Shown here piece by piece: positions 1 to 5,198 of a stretch of 5,198 nt of DNA (the first letter of the stretch is position 1; each line of letters opens with the position of its first letter). A model generated the notes under the pieces. The model was not told the DNA's origin. It was given only the letters and a program-made list of their open reading frames with translations, and ran no database searches. A program made the position numbers and the translations under genes. The stretch comes from Clostridiales bacterium UBA1246 (GTDB taxonomy: Bacteria > Bacillota > Clostridia > Oscillospirales > Oscillospiraceae): the NCBI GenBank assembly GCA_002308315.1, contig DBWE01000153.1, positions 540 to 5,737 of the forward strand, read 5' to 3'.

Positions 1-113
1 ACGGCGGCGAAAAAGGCTCTTCTGCCCGCGAGAACGTAGGCTCCCGCCGCGAAAACGAGGAAGCCTCCGCTGACGGCGAAGCGTATATTTTTATATGAGT
101 TTTGGTTTGACAT
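1..113 (-). CDS. N-terminal part of a putative membrane protein, function unknown (partial)
   Basis: The minus strand opens with an ATG at 113-111 and stays open for 37 codons to the window edge. The visible protein begins MSNQNSYKNIRF and continues with a hydrophobic, Gly/Ala-rich stretch (roughly residues 13-30, FAVSGGFLVFAAGAYVLAG), then two arginines and another apolar run. This is the pattern of a short cytoplasmic tail followed by a first membrane helix, with RR on the far side or at a turn. An AAAAGGA Shine-Dalgarno (minus strand, 124-118) lies 4 bases before the ATG, which supports this start. The gene is divergent from the recombinase operon, and its start codon and ribosome site lie inside that operon's promoter. 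I do not recognise the family; too little of the protein is present. No convincing promoter for this gene is visible in the short intergenic space. Confidence 0.6.
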   Translation of the reverse strand, partial: MSNQNSYKNIRFAVSGGFLVFAAGAYVLAGRRAFFAA

Positions 114-134
114 AATATCCTTTTATGCTATACT
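107..134 (+). promoter_or_regulatory. Sigma-A type promoter with extended -10, driving the four-gene operon
   Basis: The -35 box TTGACA (107-112) is a perfect consensus match. After a 16-base spacer comes TATACT (129-134), one mismatch from TATAAT, preceded by TG at 126-127 as an extended -10 (TGC TATACT). The expected start point is about 141, giving a leader of about 35 bases before the recombinase ATG at 176. The -35 box overlaps the start codon (113-111) of the divergent gene and the spacer covers that gene's Shine-Dalgarno. No other good promoter is seen between the downstream genes, so this one probably serves the whole operon. Confidence 0.8.
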
Positions 135-145
135 CTTTTAAAGAG
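133..145. promoter_or_regulatory. Perfect short inverted repeat over the expected transcription start (possible operator)
   Basis: CTCTTT-T-AAAGAG is a 6+1+6 perfect inverted repeat. It begins on the last bases of the -10 box and spans the predicted start point near 141. A repressor site here would block promoter opening, but half-sites this short and AT-rich arise by chance and no factor is known. The repeat is what is seen; the operator role is inferred. Confidence 0.25.
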
Positions 146-161
146 CCCGAAGAGATTTTAT

Positions 162-178
162 AAGGGATGGTCACTATG
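162..178 (+). promoter_or_regulatory. Shine-Dalgarno that selects the second ATG of the recombinase
   Basis: AAGGG (162-166) directly abuts an in-frame ATG at 167, which leaves no spacing for initiation there. The next in-frame ATG at 176 lies 9 bases downstream of the same purine run, a normal distance. The upstream ATG would only add MVT. I therefore place the start at 176. Confidence 0.65.
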
Positions 179-1189
179 GATTACCGCAGCGAGGCTCCCG
201 AAGTGATCCGCGATTTTCTCAATTATCATGAGGTCATCCGCGGACATTCCAGGAAGACCGTGGACGAGTATTATCTCGATCTGCGCACCTTTCTGCGCTT
301 CCTGCTCCGCCGCCGCGGAGCTGTCGACAAAAAAACACCATTTGACGAGATCGACATATCCCCGGTGGACCTGGATTTTCTCGCCGCGGTCGACCGCAGC
401 GAGATATACGATTACATGAGCTTTCTCAGCCGCGACAGGGAAAGCGGCCACGGCCCGCGCGACAAGCGCAGCGGCCTTTCCGCCTCCAGCCGCGCCAGAA
501 AGCTGGCCACTCTCCGTTCCCTTTTCAAGTACCTCACGGTCAAGACCGGCATGCTCGAAAAGAACCCGCTCGACGGCTTCGACTCTCCGCGCACCAAGCG
601 CAGTCTGCCGAAGTATCTCAGTCTGGAGGAAAGCGTCAGGCTTCTCAGCAGCGTAGGCGGACGCAACGCCGTGAGAGACAGGTGCATACTCACCGTTTTT
701 CTCAACTGCGGTCTGCGGATAAGCGAGCTTGCAGGGCTGGACCTGTCCGATTTCAGCGAGGACCGCCTGCGTGTATTGGGCAAAGGCGGCAAGGAGCGCG
801 TGGTCTACCTTGACGGCGCTGCCCTCGCCACCGTTTCCGCGTACGCCGCCCTCCGCCGCGATATCGAGTCCGACTCCCCGGCGCTGTTTCTTTCCGAGCA
901 GAAAAACCGCATTTCCCGCAGCACGGTCCACCGGCTCGTGAAAAAGCACCTCGGCGAGGCGGGGCTTGCCATGGAGGGCTATTCCGCCCACAAGCTCAGG
1001 CATACCGCCGCCACGCTCATGCTGAAAAACGGCGTGGATCTGCGCACCCTGCAGGAGCTTCTCGGGCACGAGCACCTCAATACCACGGAGATATACACCC
1101 ACGTTGAAAACAGCGATCTGAGAACAGCGGCGCGGGCCAATCCTCTTTCGTCCTTCGACCCCGGCGCGGATAAGGATCTTGATAAGTAA
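176..1189 (+). CDS. xerC: Tyrosine recombinase XerC/XerD-type
   Basis: This cytoplasmic, DNA-binding site-specific recombinase cleaves DNA through a 3'-phosphotyrosine. In the Xer role it resolves chromosome dimers at dif before division. The 337-residue protein has an N-terminal SAM-like core-binding domain (about 8-135) and a C-terminal catalytic domain (about 145-320). The full catalytic set is visible: R181 in CGLRISELAGL, K203 in LGKGGKERVVYL, H272 and R275 in HKLRHTAATLM, H298 in LLGHEHLNTTEIYTHV, and Y307 as nucleophile. E. coli XerC/XerD are near 298 residues; the extra length lies mostly in a basic and acidic insertion at about 47-100, plus a short C-terminal tail. I recall similar long versions in Oscillospirales. 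XerC versus XerD cannot be settled from this sequence, so the symbol is nominal. It is first in the operon and its TAA overlaps the next ATG. No attachment sites, tRNA or other element genes are seen, which argues against a mobile integrase. Confidence 0.93.
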   Translation: MDYRSEAPEVIRDFLNYHEVIRGHSRKTVDEYYLDLRTFLRFLLRRRGAVDKKTPFDEIDISPVDLDFLAAVDRSEIYDYMSFLSRDRESGHGPRDKRSGLSASSRARKLATLRSLFKYLTVKTGMLEKNPLDGFDSPRTKRSLPKYLSLEESVRLLSSVGGRNAVRDRCILTVFLNCGLRISELAGLDLSDFSEDRLRVLGKGGKERVVYLDGAALATVSAYAALRRDIESDSPALFLSEQKNRISRSTVHRLVKKHLGEAGLAMEGYSAHKLRHTAATLMLKNGVDLRTLQELLGHEHLNTTEIYTHVENSDLRTAARANPLSSFDPGADKDLDK

Positions 1190-2577
1190 TGGTTTTTTCC
1201 GGTTTGCTCTTCATCTTCATATATCTCCCCGTCACGCTGGCCGTATACTATCTCTCGCCGCCGAAATGGAGAAACGCCTGGCTCTTCGCCGCCAACCTGA
1301 TCTTCTACGGCTGGGGCGAGCCGGTATACGTGCTTCTGATGGTCTTTTCCGTGGCGCTCAACTATGCTTCCGGTCTGCTTATCGCCGCGCACCGCGACAG
1401 GGGCAGGGCGATCGTCGCGGTCAACACGGCGCTCAACCTTGCGCTGCTGATATTCTTCAAGTACTATGACTTCATTGCCGAAAATCTTTCCGCGATTTCT
1501 TTTCTGTCGTTCATGCACCCCATAGGCGTCACTCTGCCGATAGGCATTTCCTTCTATACCTTCCAGACCATGTCCTATCCCATAGACGTATACCGGGGCG
1601 ACGCGGAGGTGCAGAAAAATTTTGTCAGCTTCGGCACCTTCGTCTCGCTCTTCCCTCAGCTTATAGCCGGGCCGATAATACGCTACAAAAGCATAGCTTC
1701 CCAGCTTTCCGAACGCAGAGTCGACGTGAAGCGCTTCTCCGCCGGAGTTACCCGCTTCTGCGCGGGGCTTGCCAAAAAGGTGCTTCTTGCCAACAATATA
1801 GGCGCTTTGTGGGACGTATACGCCTCGCGCGATCCTTCCTCTCTGTCGGCCGCCGGCGCCTGGCTCGGCGCGATAGCCTTCAGCTTTCAGATCTACTTCG
1901 ATTTTTCCGGTTATTCGGATATGGCGATAGGTCTCGGGCATATGCTCGGCTTCGACTTCTGTGAAAACTTCAGCTATCCGTATATTTCCCGCAGCATCAC
2001 CGAATTCTGGCGCCGCTGGCATATCTCGCTCGGGACCTGGTTCCGCGACTACGTCTATATTCCCCTCGGCGGCAACCGCAGGGGCCTTGCCCGGCAGCTC
2101 GTGAATATCTGCATAGTCTGGGCGCTCACCGGCATATGGCACGGCGCGAGCTGGAACTTCCTTTTATGGGGAGTATATTACGCAGTCCTGCTCATGCTCG
2201 AAAAGCTTTTCCTGCTCAGGGCGCTCGACCGCGCCCCGGCCGCCGTCGGACACGTCTATTCCCTGCTGCTGGTGATACTGGGCTGGGTGCTGTTCTCGGT
2301 AGAGGACATAGGAAGCTGCCTGCGCTATATTTCCGCCATGTTCGGCGGCGGCAGCGGGCTCTTCTCCGGAGAAGCGGCGTATTACCTGCGTTCCTTCGGC
2401 CCCACGCTGGCCGTTCTGATCGTTGCGAGCACGCCTCTGCCGAAAAAGCTTTATTCCCGCCTTCCGGACAAGGCGGTCTCGGTGCTCACGCCGGTGCTTA
2501 CCGCGGCGGCGCTGCTGCTGTGCACCGCGTATCTGACCGACAGCACGTACAATCCCTTCCTTTATTTCAGATTTTAG
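1189..2577 (+). CDS. MBOAT family membrane O-acyltransferase (AlgI/DltB-like)
   Basis: This is a polytopic inner-membrane acyltransferase of 462 residues, the usual size for the AlgI/DltB/PatA branch of MBOAT. Members pass an acyl group, typically acetyl or D-alanyl, through the membrane for O-acylation of an extracellular polymer such as alginate, peptidoglycan, teichoic acid or another glycan. Visible signatures in order are PIGISFYTFQTMSYPIDVYRG (about 116-136), SLFPQLIAGPIIRY (153-166), FSFQIYFDFSGYSDMAIGLG (231-250), the very conserved SITEFWRRWHISLGTWFRDY (269-288) and YIPLGGNR, then LTGIWHGASWNF with the putative catalytic His318. His278 is the other family-typical histidine. Hydrophobic segments suggest about a dozen membrane passes. 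The ATG shares its A with the TAA stop of the recombinase (TAATG), and AAGGA at 1172-1176 is a somewhat distant ribosome site, so translational coupling is likely. The adjacent DHHW gene is its probable partner. The acyl donor and acceptor cannot be read from the sequence. Confidence 0.95.
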   Translation: MVFSGLLFIFIYLPVTLAVYYLSPPKWRNAWLFAANLIFYGWGEPVYVLLMVFSVALNYASGLLIAAHRDRGRAIVAVNTALNLALLIFFKYYDFIAENLSAISFLSFMHPIGVTLPIGISFYTFQTMSYPIDVYRGDAEVQKNFVSFGTFVSLFPQLIAGPIIRYKSIASQLSERRVDVKRFSAGVTRFCAGLAKKVLLANNIGALWDVYASRDPSSLSAAGAWLGAIAFSFQIYFDFSGYSDMAIGLGHMLGFDFCENFSYPYISRSITEFWRRWHISLGTWFRDYVYIPLGGNRRGLARQLVNICIVWALTGIWHGASWNFLLWGVYYAVLLMLEKLFLLRALDRAPAAVGHVYSLLLVILGWVLFSVEDIGSCLRYISAMFGGGSGLFSGEAAYYLRSFGPTLAVLIVASTPLPKKLYSRLPDKAVSVLTPVLTAAALLLCTAYLTDSTYNPFLYFRF

Positions 2578-2589
2578 GAGCCGACAATG
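2576..2589 (+). promoter_or_regulatory. Ribosome site overlapping the stop codon of the MBOAT gene
   Basis: AGGAG (2576-2580) includes the last two bases of the MBOAT TAG stop and lies 6 bases before the ATG at 2587. A ribosome terminating on the acyltransferase is positioned to start on the DHHW gene, consistent with coupled synthesis of the two partners. Confidence 0.7.
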
Positions 2590-3687
2590 AAGAAGACCGG
2601 AAGCGTGATCAACGTTCTTTGTTTTTCGCTCTTTATCGCCGTGTTCGCGGCGCTGCTCGTCTTTTCCCCGGATAAGGAAATGTCCGTCGAGGAAAACCGC
2701 AGGCTCGCCCGACTGCCGTCCTTCAGCTTTTCCGAGCTGTTTTCCGGCCGCTTCACGCGCGATTTTGAAAGCTGGATCACCGACCAGTTTCCCTTCCGCG
2801 ACAGCTGGATAAGCCTCAAGTCCCGCGCAGAGCGTCTGTCGGGCAAGTGCGAGAACAACAACGTCTTTTTCGCCTCCGACGATACGCTCATATCCCGTTT
2901 CCCCGCTCCCGACATGTCGGTGGTCGACGCCAACACCGCGGCCGTTCGCGCTTTGGGCGAGTACGCGGAGGTATATCTTTCTCTTATCCCCACAGCCGCC
3001 GACGTATGGTCCGACCGCCTCCCCGCTCATGCCGATACGGCCGACCAGCGCGCGCTCACAGACTATATTTATCACGGCTGCGGCGTGAATACCGTCGATA
3101 CGCGCTCCGCTCTTTACGCCCACCGCGACGAATATATATATTACCGCACCGACCACCACTGGACCACTCTCGGAGCGTATTACGGCTACGCCGCGCTCTG
3201 CTCCGCCATGGGTCTTGAGCCCGTGGACGGCTACGTTCCACGGACGGTCTCCGACAGCTTTTACGGAACGGTCTATTCCTCGTCGGGCGTCCGCTGGGTC
3301 CCGCCTGACAGCATAGACATATACGTCCCCGCCGAGGGCGTTCGGGTCACCGACTATGACGGCGAAGAGCACGAGGGCACGGTATATGACCTGAGCAAGC
3401 TCGACGGCAAGGACAAATACGCCGTGTTCTTCGGCGGGAATACGCCGCGCATGGTCATAGAGACCGGCGGCGAAGGCGGCAGGCTCCTGCTCATACGCGA
3501 CTCTTATTCCGACTGCGAGCTGCCCTTCCTTTTCGCTCATTTTTCGCGCATCGACGTGCTCGACCTGCGCTATTACCGTATGAGCGTAAAGGAGTATATA
3601 GAAGAAAACCGCATTGACGCCGTTGTGGTCAACTACGGTCTAAGCAGCTTCTGCACCGACCTTTCCCCTGCTCTCATGGGCATGTGA
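2587..3687 (+). CDS. DHHW family / AlgX-AlgJ-like SGNH-type protein, MBOAT partner
   Basis: The 366-residue protein has a single N-terminal hydrophobic segment (about 8-26, after MKK), a signal peptide or more likely an anchor with no clear cleavage site, so the rest is extracytoplasmic. MSVEENRRLARLPSFSFSEL (about 32-51) followed by DFESWITDQFPFRDSW (about 59-74) is the opening typical of DHHW and AlgX/AlgJ relatives. The signature YYRTDHHWTTLGAYYGY (185-201) contains D189-H190-H191-W192. The distal block LLLIRDSYSD (300-309) supplies a serine at S306. By analogy with AlgX, D189, H191 and S306 would be the Asp-His-Ser triad of an SGNH-like esterase or acetyltransferase. Members are usually encoded beside an MBOAT gene and act with it in O-acylating surface or secreted polysaccharide. 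Here the gene follows the MBOAT gene by 9 bases. Family and partnership are well supported; substrate and direction of reaction are unknown. Confidence 0.9.
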   Translation: MKKTGSVINVLCFSLFIAVFAALLVFSPDKEMSVEENRRLARLPSFSFSELFSGRFTRDFESWITDQFPFRDSWISLKSRAERLSGKCENNNVFFASDDTLISRFPAPDMSVVDANTAAVRALGEYAEVYLSLIPTAADVWSDRLPAHADTADQRALTDYIYHGCGVNTVDTRSALYAHRDEYIYYRTDHHWTTLGAYYGYAALCSAMGLEPVDGYVPRTVSDSFYGTVYSSSGVRWVPPDSIDIYVPAEGVRVTDYDGEEHEGTVYDLSKLDGKDKYAVFFGGNTPRMVIETGGEGGRLLLIRDSYSDCELPFLFAHFSRIDVLDLRYYRMSVKEYIEENRIDAVVVNYGLSSFCTDLSPALMGM

Positions 3688-3708
3688 TCAACCACGGAGG
3701 AACTCACA

Positions 3709-5145
3709 ATGAAAAAAAGCACAAATAAAACCGTTATTTTTCTCGCGGCGGAGCTGATCCTTCTGATCCTTTCGCTTCCGGCGAAATTCCCCGCGTCCCT
3801 GCGCATCGTCTTTGCCGCGGCTTCGTTCGCCGCTCCCCTGCCCATGCTGCTGCCGGAGATGATCGAGGAGCTCAGAAGAAGAGAGCTTACGTTCCGCCTG
3901 CTCATACCGGCCGCGCTGCTCATAACGCTCTGCACCGGCGCCTTCACCGCGGCGGCCGTCGGCATGCTCATATACCGTGCCGCGACTCTTCTGCTGCCCT
4001 TCCGCGCGGAACGCTCGCGCGCCGTCGCCGAGACGAGGCTTGAAATGTCCGGTCTTTCCGGCTTCTCTGCCGCGTTCGATCCCGTTCCCGACGTCAGAGG
4101 CCGATTTTTCATCTTCCTGCGTAAAAATCTCACTTATATCATTCTCGCTGCCGCGCTGATCACCGGCGTGCTCACCGCGCTTCTTTCTCCGCGCGGCGTC
4201 GTCGAGGGCGTCAGACGCGCCTGCGTGCTTATCGCCGTTTCCGGAGCTGCCCCGCTTTTCGCCGCCTTCCCCGCTGCCGATCTCGCGGCCGCGGCCGCGG
4301 CCGCGGAAAACGGCGCTGTTTTTTCCTCCGGCGCGATACCCGCCATGCTCGACGTGAACTGCGTGTATATGTCCGCCGATGAAAGCAAACGCTTCGGCAA
4401 CGCTCAGGCAGTCAGCGTAAATCCCGATTTCATCAAGCCGGACGGTCTTATCATGCTTGCCGCCGCGGCCCATGCCGCTGTCGGCGGACGGACTGCCGCC
4501 GTCCTCGGCGAGCTCTGTCCCGGCGAAGTCGACGCCTCCGCCGTGACGTCCTTCAACGAACTGCCCGGCTACGGCGTGATCGCCTCCATGCGCGATATCA
4601 CCGTCCTTGCGGGCAGCGCGGAGCTGCTGGAGCAGAGCGGACTGCAGGTGATAGGCTTCCGCGACGGCGAGGACGTGATCCACATTGCCGTAAACGGCAG
4701 ATACGCCGGCTATATAATGCTCGACGGCGACGAGCTTACGGAGAGCGAATTCCGCAGCGAGCTCGCCGGCATGGGCATACGCGCGCTCAGCTCCCTGAGC
4801 CAGCGCGGCAGAAACGACGTGACTCTCATAGCCTCCTCCGACGGCGGAGAGTCCGGCGAGCTGTTTGACGGCGACCTATACGCTTCCCTCGGCGCCCGCG
4901 GCGGCAAGGCCGACGTATATACGGCCGCGGGCGGCTTTGAGGCTCTGCGCAGGGTCTTCCGTCTCAGCTACAACGCTCTGAGCGTCCGCACCGGCGCTTT
5001 CATGATCTCCGCCTGTCTCAAGCTTGTCGTGATGCTCACAGCGGTCTTCGGCCTGGTTCCCATATGGCTCGCCGTGGCGATCGAGGCCGCGGGCGTCTAC
5101 GCCGGGCTGATGTTCGCCCTGCGCGCGCTGGACGCGGATTGTTAA
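3709..5145 (+). CDS. Degenerate P1B-type (CadA/ZntA-like) P-type ATPase-related membrane protein, predicted inactive
   Basis: A 478-residue membrane protein with a good GGAGG (3696-3700) 8 bases before the ATG. Hydrophobic segments lie at about 8-25, 32-48, 62-78, 79-97, 140-160, 170-195, 428-448 and 452-472, the eight-helix 4+2+2 plan of heavy-metal P-type ATPases. Family-like stretches are visible by eye. VGMLIYRAATLLLPFRAERSR (84-104) resembles the TM4 exit of CadA. NGAVFSSGAIPAMLDVNCVY (201-220) resembles the segment before DKTGT. ELPGYGVIA (284-292) and IHIAVNGRYAGYIMLDGDEL (324-343) resemble N and P domain strands. LYASLGARGGKADVY (390-404) and LSYNALSVRTGAFMISACLK (419-438) resemble the stretch from ADVGIAMG to TM7. 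All catalytic motifs are changed: CPC is about GAA (179-181), the phosphorylated Asp of DKTGT is about S222 (MSADES), HP is about GR (260-261), TGD is gone, GDGxND is about ASSDGG (375-380), and the actuator loop is only about 40 residues with no TGE. No N-terminal CxxC metal-binding domain is present. The family link is my inference; function is unknown. It follows the DHHW gene by 21 bases. Confidence 0.72.
   Translation: MKKSTNKTVIFLAAELILLILSLPAKFPASLRIVFAAASFAAPLPMLLPEMIEELRRRELTFRLLIPAALLITLCTGAFTAAAVGMLIYRAATLLLPFRAERSRAVAETRLEMSGLSGFSAAFDPVPDVRGRFFIFLRKNLTYIILAAALITGVLTALLSPRGVVEGVRRACVLIAVSGAAPLFAAFPAADLAAAAAAAENGAVFSSGAIPAMLDVNCVYMSADESKRFGNAQAVSVNPDFIKPDGLIMLAAAAHAAVGGRTAAVLGELCPGEVDASAVTSFNELPGYGVIASMRDITVLAGSAELLEQSGLQVIGFRDGEDVIHIAVNGRYAGYIMLDGDELTESEFRSELAGMGIRALSSLSQRGRNDVTLIASSDGGESGELFDGDLYASLGARGGKADVYTAAGGFEALRRVFRLSYNALSVRTGAFMISACLKLVVMLTAVFGLVPIWLAVAIEAAGVYAGLMFALRALDADC
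4284..4306. repeat. GCGGCC hexamer repeat encoding a seven-alanine run
   Basis: A tandem GCGGCC unit is repeated nearly four times, containing three overlapping GCGGCCGC octamers and a 22-base perfect palindrome (4284-4305). It encodes D-L-A(7)-E at residues 191-200, at the cytoplasmic end of the sixth membrane helix of the ATPase-like protein. The unit is two codons long, so slippage would add or remove pairs of alanines without breaking the frame. Confidence 0.85.
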
Positions 5146-5173
5146 GCAGACGTAACCTATAAGAACACGCTTC

Positions 5174-5197
5174 AAACGGCGCTCTTTCGGCGCTTTT
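5174..5197 (+). terminator. Weak candidate intrinsic terminator after the operon
   Basis: GCGC (5179-5182) can pair with GCGC (5190-5193) around a 7-base loop TCTTTCG. A flanking G-T wobble and, past one mismatch, two A-T pairs extend the stem, and TTTT (5194-5197) follows. It lies about 30 bases past the TAA at 5143-5145. The stem is short and the window ends inside the T run, so this is tentative. The 28 bases between the stop and the hairpin show no other feature. Confidence 0.4.
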
Positions 5198-5198
5198 C

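Noticed and set aside
114..175. dif site or second, leftward promoter in the divergent spacer
   Set aside because: No 28-base dif-like arrangement of two 11-base arms was recognised. The AT-rich minus-strand boxes (for example TATAAAAT near 162-155) lack a matching -35 at proper spacing.
158..1102. Minus-strand open frame opposite the recombinase gene
   Set aside because: The plus strand encodes all six catalytic residues of a tyrosine recombinase, so the antisense frame is incidental.
176..1189. Recombinase as the integrase of a mobile element
   Set aside because: No att-like direct repeats, tRNA, excisionase, relaxase or phage genes are visible, and it is translationally coupled to a surface-modification gene.
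979..2142. Long open frame on the minus strand across the recombinase end and MBOAT gene
   Set aside because: Same codon-bias shadow. The plus strand carries unmistakable XerC/D and MBOAT motifs here.
2164..3540. Long open frame on the minus strand across the MBOAT and DHHW genes
   Set aside because: It is the shadow of GC-rich third positions in the plus-strand genes. Its protein is low-complexity and charged with no family motif, it spans two genes with clear signatures, and it has no credible ribosome site.
3688..4683. Minus-strand open frame opposite the ATPase-like gene
   Set aside because: Arg/Gly/Glu-rich composition without domains. The plus-strand frame has the ribosome site, plausible membrane helices and a proper start and stop.
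3709..5145. Functional cadmium/zinc-exporting ATPase
   Set aside because: The acceptor aspartate, CPC metal site, TGE, HP and GDGxND are all missing, so ATP-driven transport by the known mechanism is not possible.

Overview
The window is GC-rich and almost fully coding. It looks like chromosomal DNA of an anaerobic Clostridia-type Firmicute, probably a gut Oscillospirales/Ruminococcaceae relative. The reasons are strong purine-rich Shine-Dalgarno sites, a sigma-A type promoter, tight co-directional gene packing, and a XerC/D recombinase whose long N-terminal half resembles versions I recall from that group. The taxonomic call is an inference from memory and was not tested by search.

Layout: positions 1-113 hold the 5' end of a minus-strand gene for a small-looking membrane protein of unknown function. 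A roughly 60-base divergent intergenic region follows, with a near-consensus extended -10 promoter (107-134) reading rightwards and a perfect short inverted repeat over its expected start point. From there four plus-strand genes run to 5145, with junctions of -1, 9 and 21 bases, so they probably form one operon. They are a XerC/D-type tyrosine recombinase (176-1189), an AlgI/DltB-type MBOAT O-acyltransferase (1189-2577), a DHHW/AlgX-AlgJ-like extracytoplasmic SGNH-type partner (2587-3687), and a 478-residue membrane protein (3709-5145). A weak hairpin followed by a T run closes the window.

The second and third genes make a recognisable pair: the MBOAT protein moves acyl groups across the membrane and the DHHW protein is the likely partner that places or removes them on an extracellular glycan. 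The recombinase is probably the housekeeping chromosome-dimer enzyme and not a mobile-element integrase, because no element boundaries are visible.

The most interesting gene is the last one. Read by eye, its whole length follows the plan of a P1B (CadA/ZntA-like) heavy-metal P-type ATPase: eight membrane segments in the 4+2+2 arrangement, a shortened loop after TM4, a large loop after TM6, and family-like stretches around the positions of the phosphorylation, N-domain and hinge motifs. Yet the CPC, DKTGT, HP, TGD and GDGxND signatures are all replaced and the actuator domain with TGE is deleted. The frame is open and well translated, so it reads as a catalytically dead P-type ATPase derivative and not a decaying pseudogene.
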